Below are positions 14,783-23,672 of a DNA stretch of 52,288 bases, piece after piece. This DNA is from Myxococcota bacterium (GTDB taxonomy: Bacteria > Myxococcota_A > UBA796 > CAJQPC01), in NCBI GenBank assembly GCA_023150845.1, contig JAKLKD010000017.1:1-52288 (forward strand). The letters run 5' to 3'. The notes beneath the pieces were generated by a model. It was given only the letters and a program-made list of their open reading frames with translations, was not told the DNA's origin and did no database searches. Position 1 is the stretch's first letter; each line of letters starts with the position of its first letter. Position numbers and translations under genes: made by a program.

Positions 14783-17545
14783 TCAGAAGTCGTAGCTGAC
14801 GCCGATACGACCGGTCATCAGGTTCTGGCGGTAAAGGATCGACCAGCGGTTCTGGGCGTAGAGGTAGGTGCCGTTCACCGTCACCGCCTGGCGGGCGTTG
14901 ATGGCGTTGAGCAGCGCGGCCTCGACGCGGAACTGACCCTTGGGCACCTTGATCGCCTGGCTGATGGACAGGTTGGCGTAGTAGGTGGGCTCCAGACGGG
15001 CGTAGGTGCCGACCGGCTCACGGAGCAAGGCGCTGCCGCCGTAGCCCGCGGAGAAGTAGTACCGGGTGATGGGGTAACCCGAGTAGTACTCCAAGCTGGC
15101 GCCGAGGCGCGTCGTCCAGGGGTCGTTCGGCACGTCCCAAGCGAGCTGGGCCTTCACCTGATGACGGACGTCGGTCTCGAGGTTGCCGTAGGCGTACTCG
15201 GCCTGGGGCGCCACGGCCAAGGCCGTGCTGTTGCCGTCGAGCACCGTGCCGCGCGACACGACGTAGGAGTAGGTCGCCTGGGCGAGCCACCGATCGGCGA
15301 AGTTGCGGCGGATGTAGGTGTCGGTCTGGTAGTAGTCGCGGCGGCTGAGCGAGGGGGTGCGCAGGCGGTAGCGGTTCTCGACCTGACCGTCGCCGGTGCC
15401 GATGAAGCCGTAGCCCATCTCGTCCCAGATGACGTTCGTCTCGTCGAAGACGTAGACGTTGCGGGTGAACTTGCTGGTGAAGCTCAGACCGAAGACGAGA
15501 TCCTGAACCACCTGGCGCTCGCCGACGAAGCTGAACTCGTCGGAGTGCGGCGCGGTGAGCGCGTCGTGCACGGTGTTCGTGTTGTCGGGCGGGTTCAGGC
15601 TGTAGTTGTACGCGCTGGAGTTCGTGTAGTTGCTCCAGGGCTCACCCAAGAACAGCTTCGTGCCCAGACCGTTCGACTGGTTGAGGTCGGCGGCGATGCC
15701 GAGGTTACCGATGCCGTTGAAGCGACCGTAACCGCCGGACACCTTCGTCTTGCCGTCACCGAAGGGATCCCAGATGACGTAGAAGCGAGGCCCGAACACG
15801 CCGAAGTTGATGACGGCCTCGTTGAAGTTGTTCCGCATGATCGAGCGGTCCCAGCGGAGACCGTAGCGGAAGGTCAGGTTGTCGATGGGCTGGTAGACAT
15901 CCTGAACGAAGAGGCCGTAGTGCTCACCGCCCGCGACGACGTCGGACTCACCGCTCGCCTCGACCCAGTAGTAGTTCTGGAAGGAGGAGGGGTCGTAGGG
16001 CTGGCGGTTCCAGTCGGCGTAGTAGATGTTGTTCGTGTAGCCGACGGAGCGGTCCCACCGCAGCACGTCCACCTCGAAGCCCGCCTTGAAGTCGTGGTCT
16101 CCGGAGAGGAAGGGGATCTGCTGGTCGAGGGCAGAGACCTTGGACTCCGCGCGCCAGCGGGTGCGGTCGTCGAACTGGTAGTAGTAGAAGTTGCCCGAGT
16201 TGTAGGCGTTGTTGATGCCCAAGCGGCCCGGGGTCGTGAAGTCGTAGGTGTTCTCGAGCTCGTCGGGCTCGCAGGGGTTGTACCCGAGGCGCTTGTTGTG
16301 GGTGCAGGGCACGCCGCCGGACTCGATGTAGTTCTGCTGGACCGTGAGCTTGCTCTCGACGGTGACGTCGGTGGCGGGGAACCAGTCCCACTGCGCCGAG
16401 GCGACGATGCCGCCCTGGGCCTGCCGGGACTGGGCCTCAGGCTTCACGAAGCGGTTGGACTGGGAGGTGTTGTCCACCGTCGTGGGCTGAATCTGCGAGA
16501 GCACGGTGAAGCGGTTCGCCGCCGTGGGCTGCATGGTCAGCTTGGCGTAGACGTAGTGGCCCTCGTAGTCGCGGGGGAGGTCGATGCCGACCCGGGCGAT
16601 GAGGCTGCGCTCCATCGTGTAGGAGACGACGAGGAAGGCCTTGTCGCGGACGACGGGGCCCGAGATGAGGCCGTTGAACGACATCGTCGAGAACTGCGAG
16701 TCGAAGTCCGTCGGGGCGAGGTCGGCGCCGTCCGCGGCGAAGCGGGCGTCCATCTTGGGGGCCCAAGCGGCGGTCTCGTAGTAGACCGAGGTGTCGAACT
16801 CAAGCTGGTTCGACCCGGTGCGGGTCACGAGGTTGATGATACCGCCGAGGTTCGAGGCGTACTCCGGGTCGAAGGCGCCGGTGATGACCTCGAGCTGCTC
16901 CATCGCGTCGTAGTTGAAGTTCAGCGAGAACGTGCCGGTGACGGGGTCGGTGACGTTCACACCGTCCATCATGTAGGTGTTCTCGTTGTAGGAGGCGCCC
17001 GCCATGTTGGGGTTGCCTCCCGCGAGCACGCCCGCCGTGGCGCCGACCGCGTCCTGGTAGGAGCGGCTGTTCGGCACACGCTCCAGGAACTCCTTGGTGA
17101 GCACCGTGGTGCGGCTGGCGGACTCGGTGTCGATCGCCGGGCGATCGGCGATGACGTCCATGTCCGCGCCGGCCTCTTTGACCGACATCTCGATCGTCAA
17201 GATGGTGTTCTTGCCGATGAGCACCTGCTGGTTGGCGTAGCGCTTCGTGCCGAAGCCCGCCTTCTCCGCGCTCACGGTGTACAGCCCAGGCGGGATGTTC
17301 GTGAACAAGAAGCGCCCGGCCTCGTCGGTGTACTCCTGCTGCTGCCCACCGATGAGGTTCGGCCCGACCACGGTGATCAGCACGCCCGGAACCTCAAGGC
17401 CCGCGTCGTCGATCACCTCACCTTTGATGGTCCCGGTGGTCTGCGCGTAGGCGACACCGGATCCAAGGATCACGGAGCCAACGCTCACGGTGAGCATCGG
17501 GACGCCCATCAGGGCCAGGGTACGAACCATCGTGAACAGCTTCAT
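14783..17545 (-). CDS. TonB-dependent outer-membrane receptor, Oar-like, with carboxypeptidase-regulatory N-terminal domain
   Basis: 920 residues from the ATG at 17545, with GGGAG placed 6 nt upstream; a tandem ATG at 17548 is the alternative. Signal peptide to about residue 34 (AYA-Q). Residues about 38-115 are a CarboxypepD_reg-like beta-sandwich (GTIKGEVIDDAGLEVPGV, then GRFLFTNIPPGLYTVSAEKAGF). The plug follows at about 130-260 (AIDTESASRTTVLTKEFLERVPN, MMDGVNVTDPVTG, EYASNLGGIINLVTRTGSN), then a beta-barrel of alternating aromatic strands ending in a terminal Phe (GVSYDF) as BAM substrates do. This architecture is that of Myxococcus Oar-like transporters. Substrate unknown. It leads a three-gene unit with two lipoproteins and is divergent from 17739 across a palindromic spacer. 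Confidence 0.92.
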   Translation of the reverse strand: MKLFTMVRTLALMGVPMLTVSVGSVILGSGVAYAQTTGTIKGEVIDDAGLEVPGVLITVVGPNLIGGQQQEYTDEAGRFLFTNIPPGLYTVSAEKAGFGTKRYANQQVLIGKNTILTIEMSVKEAGADMDVIADRPAIDTESASRTTVLTKEFLERVPNSRSYQDAVGATAGVLAGGNPNMAGASYNENTYMMDGVNVTDPVTGTFSLNFNYDAMEQLEVITGAFDPEYASNLGGIINLVTRTGSNQLEFDTSVYYETAAWAPKMDARFAADGADLAPTDFDSQFSTMSFNGLISGPVVRDKAFLVVSYTMERSLIARVGIDLPRDYEGHYVYAKLTMQPTAANRFTVLSQIQPTTVDNTSQSNRFVKPEAQSRQAQGGIVASAQWDWFPATDVTVESKLTVQQNYIESGGVPCTHNKRLGYNPCEPDELENTYDFTTPGRLGINNAYNSGNFYYYQFDDRTRWRAESKVSALDQQIPFLSGDHDFKAGFEVDVLRWDRSVGYTNNIYYADWNRQPYDPSSFQNYYWVEASGESDVVAGGEHYGLFVQDVYQPIDNLTFRYGLRWDRSIMRNNFNEAVINFGVFGPRFYVIWDPFGDGKTKVSGGYGRFNGIGNLGIAADLNQSNGLGTKLFLGEPWSNYTNSSAYNYSLNPPDNTNTVHDALTAPHSDEFSFVGERQVVQDLVFGLSFTSKFTRNVYVFDETNVIWDEMGYGFIGTGDGQVENRYRLRTPSLSRRDYYQTDTYIRRNFADRWLAQATYSYVVSRGTVLDGNSTALAVAPQAEYAYGNLETDVRHQVKAQLAWDVPNDPWTTRLGASLEYYSGYPITRYYFSAGYGGSALLREPVGTYARLEPTYYANLSISQAIKVPKGQFRVEAALLNAINARQAVTVNGTYLYAQNRWSILYRQNLMTGRIGVSYDF

Positions 17546-17636
17546 CATCTTCTCCCGGCGGAGGCCCCGCAGCATAACGCTGTTGGAGCCGCGCGGACGA
17601 GGGGGCTAACCGGAAAATGAGTACGCGAAGAATTGG

Positions 17637-17661
17637 CCGACGTCAACTCGCTTGACGTCGG
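17637..17661. promoter_or_regulatory. Perfect 10-bp inverted repeat in a divergent promoter region
   Basis: CCGACGTCAA (17637-17646) and TTGACGTCGG (17652-17661) flank a 5-nt loop CTCGC. It lies between the TonB receptor gene and the divergent 17739 gene. No T-run follows, so an operator or a structured leader is more likely than a terminator. Confidence 0.45.
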
Positions 17662-17738
17662 ACGACTTCATCGAGTATTTCAAGCGTTCGTGGTGCCGCC
17701 CTCAAGACGGCCGTCCCCTTCTCGACCCGAGGCCATCG

Positions 17739-18392
17739 ATGCTCACTCGGCTGCTGACCAACCTCACGCTCGGCGGCGCGCTCGCGCTCGGCGGCGTGTT
17801 CGCGCTCGGCGCGCTCTCCCCGCGCGCTGAGGCCACGACGCTCTCGCCGCTCAGCGTCGAGCAGATGACCGACGCCGCGGACCTCATCGTGCGCGCCACC
17901 GTCACCGAGGTCTGGGTAGAGCAGATCGGCGACGACCTGTGGACCCGCGCGCAGATCACCGTGCAGAGCTCGCTCAAGGGTGAGGCCACCGGGCGCACCC
18001 TGGTGATCGACCAGGTCGGCGGTGTGCTCCGCAACGAGGCCGTGATCGTCGTCGGCGCGCCGCGGTTCTCCGTCGGCGAAGAGATGCTCGTGTTCTTGGA
18101 GAAGAACAGCGCCGGCCAGTACCTCGTCGTGGGCATGAACCAGGGCAAGTACACGGTGCGCATCGACCCCGACAACGGCCAAGAGATGCTGGTGCGCTTC
18201 ACCGTGCGCCAGGATCGTTGGTACGACCACAACTTCATCCCCAACCCGCCCGCCGCTGAGCGCGTCTACGCCCCCGACCTGGAGTCCCAGGTCCGGGCCC
18301 GCGTCGCCTTGGGCTGGGACGGCAAGCCCATCCCCGGCGCCAGCGAAGCGCGCCTCCGCGAGATCAACCGCCTTCAGCCTGGGGTCAAGTGA
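17739..18392 (+). CDS. Exported protein of unknown function paired with a metalloprotease
   Basis: 217 residues from the ATG at 17739, chosen because it opens a hydrophobic signal sequence (cleavage near SPRAEATT, about residue 34). The mature domain begins LSVEQMTDAADLIVRATV and contains strand-like blocks DLWTRAQITVQSSLKGEATG, FSVGEEMLVFLEKN and YLVVGMNQGKYTV. This LSVEQL-x-ADLIVxGxV pattern is, to my knowledge, common in exported myxobacterial proteins encoded beside matrixin-type proteases; its function is not established. The stop TGA overlaps the ATG of the protease gene by 1 nt, so the two are translationally coupled. A role as partner, chaperone or inhibitor of the protease is inference. 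Confidence 0.75.
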   Translation: MLTRLLTNLTLGGALALGGVFALGALSPRAEATTLSPLSVEQMTDAADLIVRATVTEVWVEQIGDDLWTRAQITVQSSLKGEATGRTLVIDQVGGVLRNEAVIVVGAPRFSVGEEMLVFLEKNSAGQYLVVGMNQGKYTVRIDPDNGQEMLVRFTVRQDRWYDHNFIPNPPAAERVYAPDLESQVRARVALGWDGKPIPGASEARLREINRLQPGVK

Positions 18393-19783
18393 TGGTCGCC
18401 GCCGCTCTCCTCCTCTTGGCCCCCTCGGCCTTCGGCTTTGAGCTCACGGGCTGGATGTACGCCCCTGAGCAGCTCCCGATCGACTTCTACATGACGGACT
18501 ACCTGGAGGACTCGCTCCCCCAGGAGATCGATCCCGAGACCGAGCGTTATTACCAAGAGAACGTCGCCATCAAGATGTTCTGCAACTGGCACTGGACGCC
18601 CTACTGTGATGAGGCCCTGCCCTCCCGCTGGGTGACCGACTACCAGTACGAAGACGCCAACTGCGCCATCTTCGACTACGAGTACCAGGGCGTGAACCCC
18701 GGCAACGAGGGTGAGAACCCCAGCGACGGCATGGTGAAGTTCTACTGGGACGACCCCAAGGACGCCCACGCCTCGGGCGTGAACGCCGTCACGATCTCCC
18801 GCGCCGACTACACGAACTACGTCAAGCGTGTCGGCGCCACGAAGATCTACGGCGTCGTCCCCGGAAACGACATCGTCTTCAACAACGACATCGACTGGGG
18901 CACCACGGAGGAGATCGAGTCCGGCTGCTCCGGCGACGTGCGCGGCGTTGAGGCCACGGGCACCCACGAGGTCGGCCACCTCCTCGGCATGGCGCACTCC
19001 TGTGAGCAGGATGACTCCTGCAGCAGCAACGCGCTCCAGAACGCCACGATGTACTGGTCCGGCGGCCCCTGCGCCACTGACCGCAACAGCATCAACGACG
19101 ACGACGTGTCGGGCATCACCGCGCTGTACGGCCCGTTCGTGCGGTTCAACATCATCACCGAGAACGAAGACTCCACGGCGGTGTCCGGCAAGGCCCCGCT
19201 GGAGGTCTGCTTCGAGCTCGAGGCCGAAGACGACACCCTCGACGAGATCACCGGCGTTGAGTGGGCCTTCGGCGATGGTGAGACCTCCACGGAGCTTGAG
19301 CCCTGCCACACCTTCGAGACCCAGGGCCAGTTCACGATCAACGCCACGTTCAGCGGCGTCTCAGACTCCTGCGGCGACTGGGCCCACACCCAGCGTGAGC
19401 TGGGCATCGTGCTCGTCTGCGGCGAGCCCGTGCCGGGCTTTGAGCTCTTGCCCGTGAGCGGCCTCACCTACCAGACCCTCAACCAGACCGTCGTGGACAC
19501 CTACGGCTGCGTCGATGGGCTCACCTGGGAGGTCTTCAAGGGCGGCAGCGCCTCGGGCGAGCCGCTGTTCTCGTACAACTCCTGGTCGCCGAAGTTCGTC
19601 TTTGAGGAGGAGGGTGAGTACACCGTCCGCCTCACCGCGGTCGGCCCCGGCGGCGAGTCCAGCGTCGAGAACGTCATCGAGATCAACAAGACGCGGTCCT
19701 GCTCGACCAGCTCGGGCACGAGCGCGGGCTTCGGCGCTGGGATCTTGGCCTTGGCGGGTCTCCTCCTCCGTCGCCGTCGCTGA
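18392..19783 (+). CDS. Secreted matrixin-like zinc metalloprotease with PKD domain and MYXO-CTERM-like sorting tail
   Basis: 463 residues. The ATG at 18392 overlaps the preceding stop (TGATG) and opens a signal peptide (AALLLLAPSAFG). The catalytic metzincin motif HEVGHLLGMAH is complete: H192, E193, H196, G199, H202; a downstream NATMYW supplies a plausible Met-turn. Residues about 250-330 form a PKD-like beta-sandwich (GVEWAFGDGETSTELEPCHTF), and a second similar module follows (about 345-430). The C-terminus has a Cys, a Ser/Gly-rich stretch, one hydrophobic helix and RRRR, the tripartite layout of MYXO-CTERM/GlyGly-CTERM sorting signals, although the usual Cys pattern is atypical. Probably processed at the cell surface. 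Substrate unknown. Confidence 0.9.
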   Translation: MVAAALLLLAPSAFGFELTGWMYAPEQLPIDFYMTDYLEDSLPQEIDPETERYYQENVAIKMFCNWHWTPYCDEALPSRWVTDYQYEDANCAIFDYEYQGVNPGNEGENPSDGMVKFYWDDPKDAHASGVNAVTISRADYTNYVKRVGATKIYGVVPGNDIVFNNDIDWGTTEEIESGCSGDVRGVEATGTHEVGHLLGMAHSCEQDDSCSSNALQNATMYWSGGPCATDRNSINDDDVSGITALYGPFVRFNIITENEDSTAVSGKAPLEVCFELEAEDDTLDEITGVEWAFGDGETSTELEPCHTFETQGQFTINATFSGVSDSCGDWAHTQRELGIVLVCGEPVPGFELLPVSGLTYQTLNQTVVDTYGCVDGLTWEVFKGGSASGEPLFSYNSWSPKFVFEEEGEYTVRLTAVGPGGESSVENVIEINKTRSCSTSSGTSAGFGAGILALAGLLLRRRR

Positions 19784-19801
19784 GCGGAACTCCCCCACAC
19801 G

Positions 19802-22399
19802 ATGACCGCTCTCGCGCGCTGGGGGATGCTCTCCCTCTTGGGCGCCGTCGGCTGCGGCGGCGCTGCTCACCTGGACGACGGAGGGACCCCGCTCCCGCCG
19901 GAGTCGGTTGGTGAGCCTTACGCCTTCGCCCGACGCATCGACGAGGTGGACGCCCTGAGCTTGCCGCGGTCGAGCCGCCCCGGCGCCCAGGTCACCCCGG
20001 AGAGCGCGCCGCTCTTTGGCCCCTTCACCTTGACCCGCACCCAAGACGGGGTCCAGGTGTACGAGGCGCTGCTGCCGGTGCGTATGCGGGAGCTGTTTTA
20101 TTACAGCGCGCCCCGCGGCATGAAGGTCATCGGCCCGGACGGAAAGTCTTGGCCCTACGGCAAACGGGACGGCAAGCCCAAGGCGAACACCTGGGCGATC
20201 ACCGAGACGACGCTCATCCTGCGTGTGCCCGGCGACCGCGGGGCGCCTAAGGACGGCGAGCTGTCCTTGGTCTACCCCAAAGCGACGGAGCGTGAGCGCG
20301 GCCTGAACCTCCAGGAGTCGGGGCTCTCCGAGGCCGAGTTTGTGGCGCGCAGCGTACAGCTCGGCCCGGACACCCGCACGGGGCTCCTCTTGCCCGCCCC
20401 CGCCCGCGCGGAGTGGGACGTGGTGATGCCGCCGTCGGCCACCTTGCAGCTCGACGCCGTGGTCTTGCCCCCGGAGCTCGCCGAGCGCGCCCGCTCCGAC
20501 GGCGCTGAGCTCATCGTCAGCGTCACCGTCGAGGGCGGCGAGACGGAGGAGGCGCTGCGGATGCCCGTGGCCGTCGGCCGCTGGGAGCCCGTGCGCCTCG
20601 ACCTCTCCCGCTTCGCCGGGAAGAAGGCGCGCATCGGCTTCACCACTGAAGGCGGCGGATCGACGGAGCTGGACTACGTCTTCTTGGCCGAGCCTACGCT
20701 CTACACCCCCTCGACGCGCCCCAAGCGGGTGCTCCTCGTGTTCTTGGACACCCTGCGCCCCGATCACCTCGGGATGTACGGCTACGAGCGGGACACCTCG
20801 CCGAAGCTCGACGCCTGGGCCAAAGACGCGGTGGTCTTTGAGGAGGCCCGCTCCGTCGCGCCGTGGACCTTGCCCTCGACGCGCACGATCCTCTCCGGCC
20901 GCCAGCCCGAGCGCTGGCGCCGCGCCGAGATCTTGCCTGAGCAGCTCGCCGAGGCGGGCTGGGCCACGGGGGCCTTCGTCGGCAACGTCTACCTCTCGTC
21001 AAACTTCGACATGGCCCAGGGCTGGAGCCAGCACGGCTGCGTGAACTGGCCCCTGGCCGAGGTGCAGGTGGAGAAGGTCCAGGACTTCTTGGACCGCCAC
21101 CCCGGCCGCGACACGCTGGTGATGTTGCACACGATGGACGCGCACCTGCCCTACACCGAGCCCTCGGCCTACCGGGACATCTGGGCGGGCCCGGCGCCGG
21201 CGGGGCTCGACGACGACGACACCCGCACCCCGATCCTCAACGCCATGAAGAAGGACCGGGAGGCCGTCTCCCAGTGGGTCACCGACCGCTACGACCAGAA
21301 CATCCGGTACCTCGATGATCAGGTCAGCGCACTGCTCGCCGCGATGGGGGAAGACACCACCGTCGTGATCTTCGCCGACCACGGCGAGGAGCTCTGGGAC
21401 CACGGCGGCTTCGAGCACGGCCACACGCTCTACGACGAGCTCCTGCGGGTGCCGCTCATCGTGCGCTCGCCGGGCCTGCCGCCGGGGCGGGTCGACGCGC
21501 CGGTCTCGCTCTTGGACATCACCCCGACGGTGCTCGACCTCTTGGGCATGAAGGCCGAGGACGTCGACGGGCGATCCTTGGTGCCCGCTGCCAAGGGGGA
21601 CGCCGCGGCCCTGGCGCTCTTGGAGGCCCGGGCCCAGGCCTTCGGGCGGCCGCTCTACGGCGATGAGCGCTGGGGCGCCCTCAGCGGGGACATGAAGTGG
21701 ACGAGCAGCGCGGGCGGTGAGTCCGTCTACAACCTCGCCGCCGACCCCGACGAGCGCAAAGACCTCAAGGAGAGCGCCGACCTGCCCACCCTTCGCGCGG
21801 CCTTGGGCCAGGCGATCGGCCGAGAGGCTCCGCTCTCTTGGCGTGTGGAGCTCGCCGGGGTCAGCAAGGCGCCCACCGAGGACGAGGTCTTGGAGATCCG
21901 CCACCCCGACGGAATCGGCGCGGCCTGGCTCGGCGGTGATCCCCTCAAGAGCGCCGACATGACCCTCACGGGCCCTGACGCTGAGGGCGTCGTGCGCATC
22001 ACGCTGAGCGCGGGCTTCAAGGGCAGCCGGGAGCTCTACCTCGTGCCCGCCGGGGATCCCCTGAACCTCGCGGGGCTGAGCTTCACCTTGGGCGGGCAGA
22101 CCGGCGAGGTCAACCTCCCCACCCCGCCGACGCCGCCGGACGGCAGCGCCCGCACCTTAGGCACGGCCCGGGCGGGCGGGCGTCGGGCGACGGTGACCTG
22201 GGGCTTCGCGCCGTTCATCCCCCAGGCCGAGGCCGTCTCGGGCATGGACGACGAGATGTCCCGGGCGCTGGAGGCGCTGGGCTACCACGAGGACGGCGAA
22301 GAGACGCCGCCGCCGCCGCCGCCGCCGCCGCCTCCCCCGCCGCCCGAGGACGTGATCGACCCCAAGTCCAAGGCGCGCCGCCCCGAGGACGGGGGCTGA
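19802..22399 (+). CDS. Sulfatase/alkaline-phosphatase-superfamily lipoprotein with Thr at the nucleophile position
   Basis: 865 residues. Lipoprotein signal with lipobox GAVGC (Cys18). Residues about 25-300 are a beta-rich extra domain. The sulfatase-type domain starts about 308 with LLVFLDTLRPDHLGMYGY. The residue where sulfatases carry Cys/Ser for formylglycine is T356 in WTLPSTR, so this is unlikely to be a classical formylglycine sulfatase. Thr nucleophiles occur in LtaS-like phosphotransferases and other alkaline-phosphatase-superfamily hydrolases. Remaining metal motifs are present: VVIFADHGEELWDHGG and EHGHTLYDELLRVPL. After the catalytic domain comes a ~170-residue beta-rich segment and a run of about 13 prolines before the C-terminus. 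Likely a periplasmic or surface phospho- or sulfo-ester enzyme; substrate unknown. Confidence 0.85.
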   Translation: MTALARWGMLSLLGAVGCGGAAHLDDGGTPLPPESVGEPYAFARRIDEVDALSLPRSSRPGAQVTPESAPLFGPFTLTRTQDGVQVYEALLPVRMRELFYYSAPRGMKVIGPDGKSWPYGKRDGKPKANTWAITETTLILRVPGDRGAPKDGELSLVYPKATERERGLNLQESGLSEAEFVARSVQLGPDTRTGLLLPAPARAEWDVVMPPSATLQLDAVVLPPELAERARSDGAELIVSVTVEGGETEEALRMPVAVGRWEPVRLDLSRFAGKKARIGFTTEGGGSTELDYVFLAEPTLYTPSTRPKRVLLVFLDTLRPDHLGMYGYERDTSPKLDAWAKDAVVFEEARSVAPWTLPSTRTILSGRQPERWRRAEILPEQLAEAGWATGAFVGNVYLSSNFDMAQGWSQHGCVNWPLAEVQVEKVQDFLDRHPGRDTLVMLHTMDAHLPYTEPSAYRDIWAGPAPAGLDDDDTRTPILNAMKKDREAVSQWVTDRYDQNIRYLDDQVSALLAAMGEDTTVVIFADHGEELWDHGGFEHGHTLYDELLRVPLIVRSPGLPPGRVDAPVSLLDITPTVLDLLGMKAEDVDGRSLVPAAKGDAAALALLEARAQAFGRPLYGDERWGALSGDMKWTSSAGGESVYNLAADPDERKDLKESADLPTLRAALGQAIGREAPLSWRVELAGVSKAPTEDEVLEIRHPDGIGAAWLGGDPLKSADMTLTGPDAEGVVRITLSAGFKGSRELYLVPAGDPLNLAGLSFTLGGQTGEVNLPTPPTPPDGSARTLGTARAGGRRATVTWGFAPFIPQAEAVSGMDDEMSRALEALGYHEDGEETPPPPPPPPPPPPPEDVIDPKSKARRPEDGG

Positions 22400-22420
22400 G
22401 CGCCCGCGCCGCGGGCCTCA
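22397..22420. terminator. Hairpin formed by two facing stop codons
   Basis: TGAG (22397-22400) pairs with CTCA (22417-22420). After one bulged C, GCCCGC pairs with GCGGGC around a 3-nt loop. The stem ends are the stop codons of the sulfatase-like gene and of the convergent pentapeptide-repeat gene. No U-tract; probably a shared 3'-end structure. Confidence 0.45.
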
Positions 22421-23638
22421 CCAGTTGAGGGTGGCCTCGGCGGTGAAGCCGGAGGTGGCGAAGAGGCGGCCGTTGAGGTCGCAGTAGTGCCAGTCGGCGT
22501 CGACGTCCTGGAGCGCGGCCTGGCTCGGCGGCTCCTCGCAGTAGGGCAAGACCCCGCCGCGCGACTCGGTGAGCAGGTTGTCGGGCAGGCCTTGGGGCAA
22601 GAGCGTCTGCATGACCTCGCTGGGGCCGTCGCCGTCGAGGTCGTAGCGGTTCTCTTGCAGCTCGTGCAGGCTCGGCCACTGGGCGTTCGTGGCGCCTTTT
22701 GCCGCGCGCTCGGCCCGGGCGCGGCCCAGCGCCTCCCGGAGCTCCTTGAGCCCCGCCTGGGTCGTGAGGCGGTCCTCCGGGGTGACGACCCGCTCCAGCG
22801 GCGGCGGCAGAGCCGGGGCCTCGACCGGCGGCGGCGGGGTGAGCACGGCGACGGCGGCGCCGAGGCCGAGGCCCACCACGCTGAGCCAGCCGAGCCCGGT
22901 GAGCGCCGCGGCGAGGCGGCGGTGGGCGGCGGGGCTCGCCTGGGGGCGGAGCGTCGCCGCGAGGCGGGCGGCGAAGGCGCCGCTCACCCGGGCGCCCTCG
23001 TCAACGAGGCGGCTCAAGGTGGCGCGGTCGAGGCCCGTGACCCCGGAGAGGTCGGCGCCCTCGACCAAGGCCCCGTCGAGGCGGCAGTCGCGCAGCTCGG
23101 CCCGGCGCAGGCAGACCCCCCGCAGGTCGGCGCCGCGCAGGTCACAGCGCTCCAGGCGGGCGAGGCTCAGGTCGCTCGACGGCAGGCCGCTGAGCTTCAC
23201 GTCGGTGAGCCGCGCGCCGACGGCGTCGCAGCCCAAGAGGCGCCCGAGCTGGCCGCCGCGCACCTCCAGGTCGCGTAAGGAGCAGCAGATGAGCTCCATG
23301 CCGCCCAGGGCCGGGCTCTGCAGGAGCGCGCCGTCGAGGCGGCAGAGCTCCAGGCGCGCCCCGGGGGTGGCCAAGGGCTCGATGAGCGCCGCGCCGACGA
23401 AGCTCGACAGGAGCGCCCGGCCCACGATCTCCGCGCCCTCGACCCGGGCGCCGTCGAAGGTGCAGAGGCTCAGCTCCTCGATGGGCGGGCCCGGCGGCAC
23501 CCGGTCCCCGCGCCGCACCCCGTTGAGCCGCAGGCCCGTGGCACCGCGGGAGATGCGCCCCCGGCGGGCGGCGTCGGCGCCGACACGCAGGGCGGCCTCG
23601 GGGTGAAGCAGGCCGGTCAGGCGGCTGAGGGTGCTCAT
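22418..23638 (-). CDS. Pentapeptide-repeat membrane protein with pseudopilin-like C-terminal tail
   Basis: 406 residues from the ATG at 23638 (a GTG at 23656 in frame is possible; neither has a strong Shine-Dalgarno). Residues about 55-220 are degenerate pentapeptide repeats, clearest in LERCDLRGADLRGVCLRRAELRDCRLDGALVEGADLSG, which build a right-handed beta-helix. A single membrane segment (about 265-290) is followed by a proline-rich linker. The last ~110 residues (helix, then WPSLHELQENRYDLDGDG, LPQGLPDNLLTES, CEEPP, WHYCDLNGRLF) resemble the soluble part of type II secretion pseudopilins, though the pilin N-terminal helix and cleavage site are absent. Two cysteines could form a disulfide. 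Function unknown; the gene follows the GT-C-like gene in the same direction. Confidence 0.75.
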   Translation of the reverse strand: MSTLSRLTGLLHPEAALRVGADAARRGRISRGATGLRLNGVRRGDRVPPGPPIEELSLCTFDGARVEGAEIVGRALLSSFVGAALIEPLATPGARLELCRLDGALLQSPALGGMELICCSLRDLEVRGGQLGRLLGCDAVGARLTDVKLSGLPSSDLSLARLERCDLRGADLRGVCLRRAELRDCRLDGALVEGADLSGVTGLDRATLSRLVDEGARVSGAFAARLAATLRPQASPAAHRRLAAALTGLGWLSVVGLGLGAAVAVLTPPPPVEAPALPPPLERVVTPEDRLTTQAGLKELREALGRARAERAAKGATNAQWPSLHELQENRYDLDGDGPSEVMQTLLPQGLPDNLLTESRGGVLPYCEEPPSQAALQDVDADWHYCDLNGRLFATSGFTAEATLNW

Positions 23639-23672
23639 CGGCGAGGGGCTCGACACGGGGGCCTCGGGGCGC

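Noticed and set aside
15161-17620. Long plus-strand open frame opposite the TonB receptor gene
   Set aside because: Val/Asp/Arg/Gly-rich shadow of a well-supported receptor with signal peptide, plug and barrel; no domain of its own.
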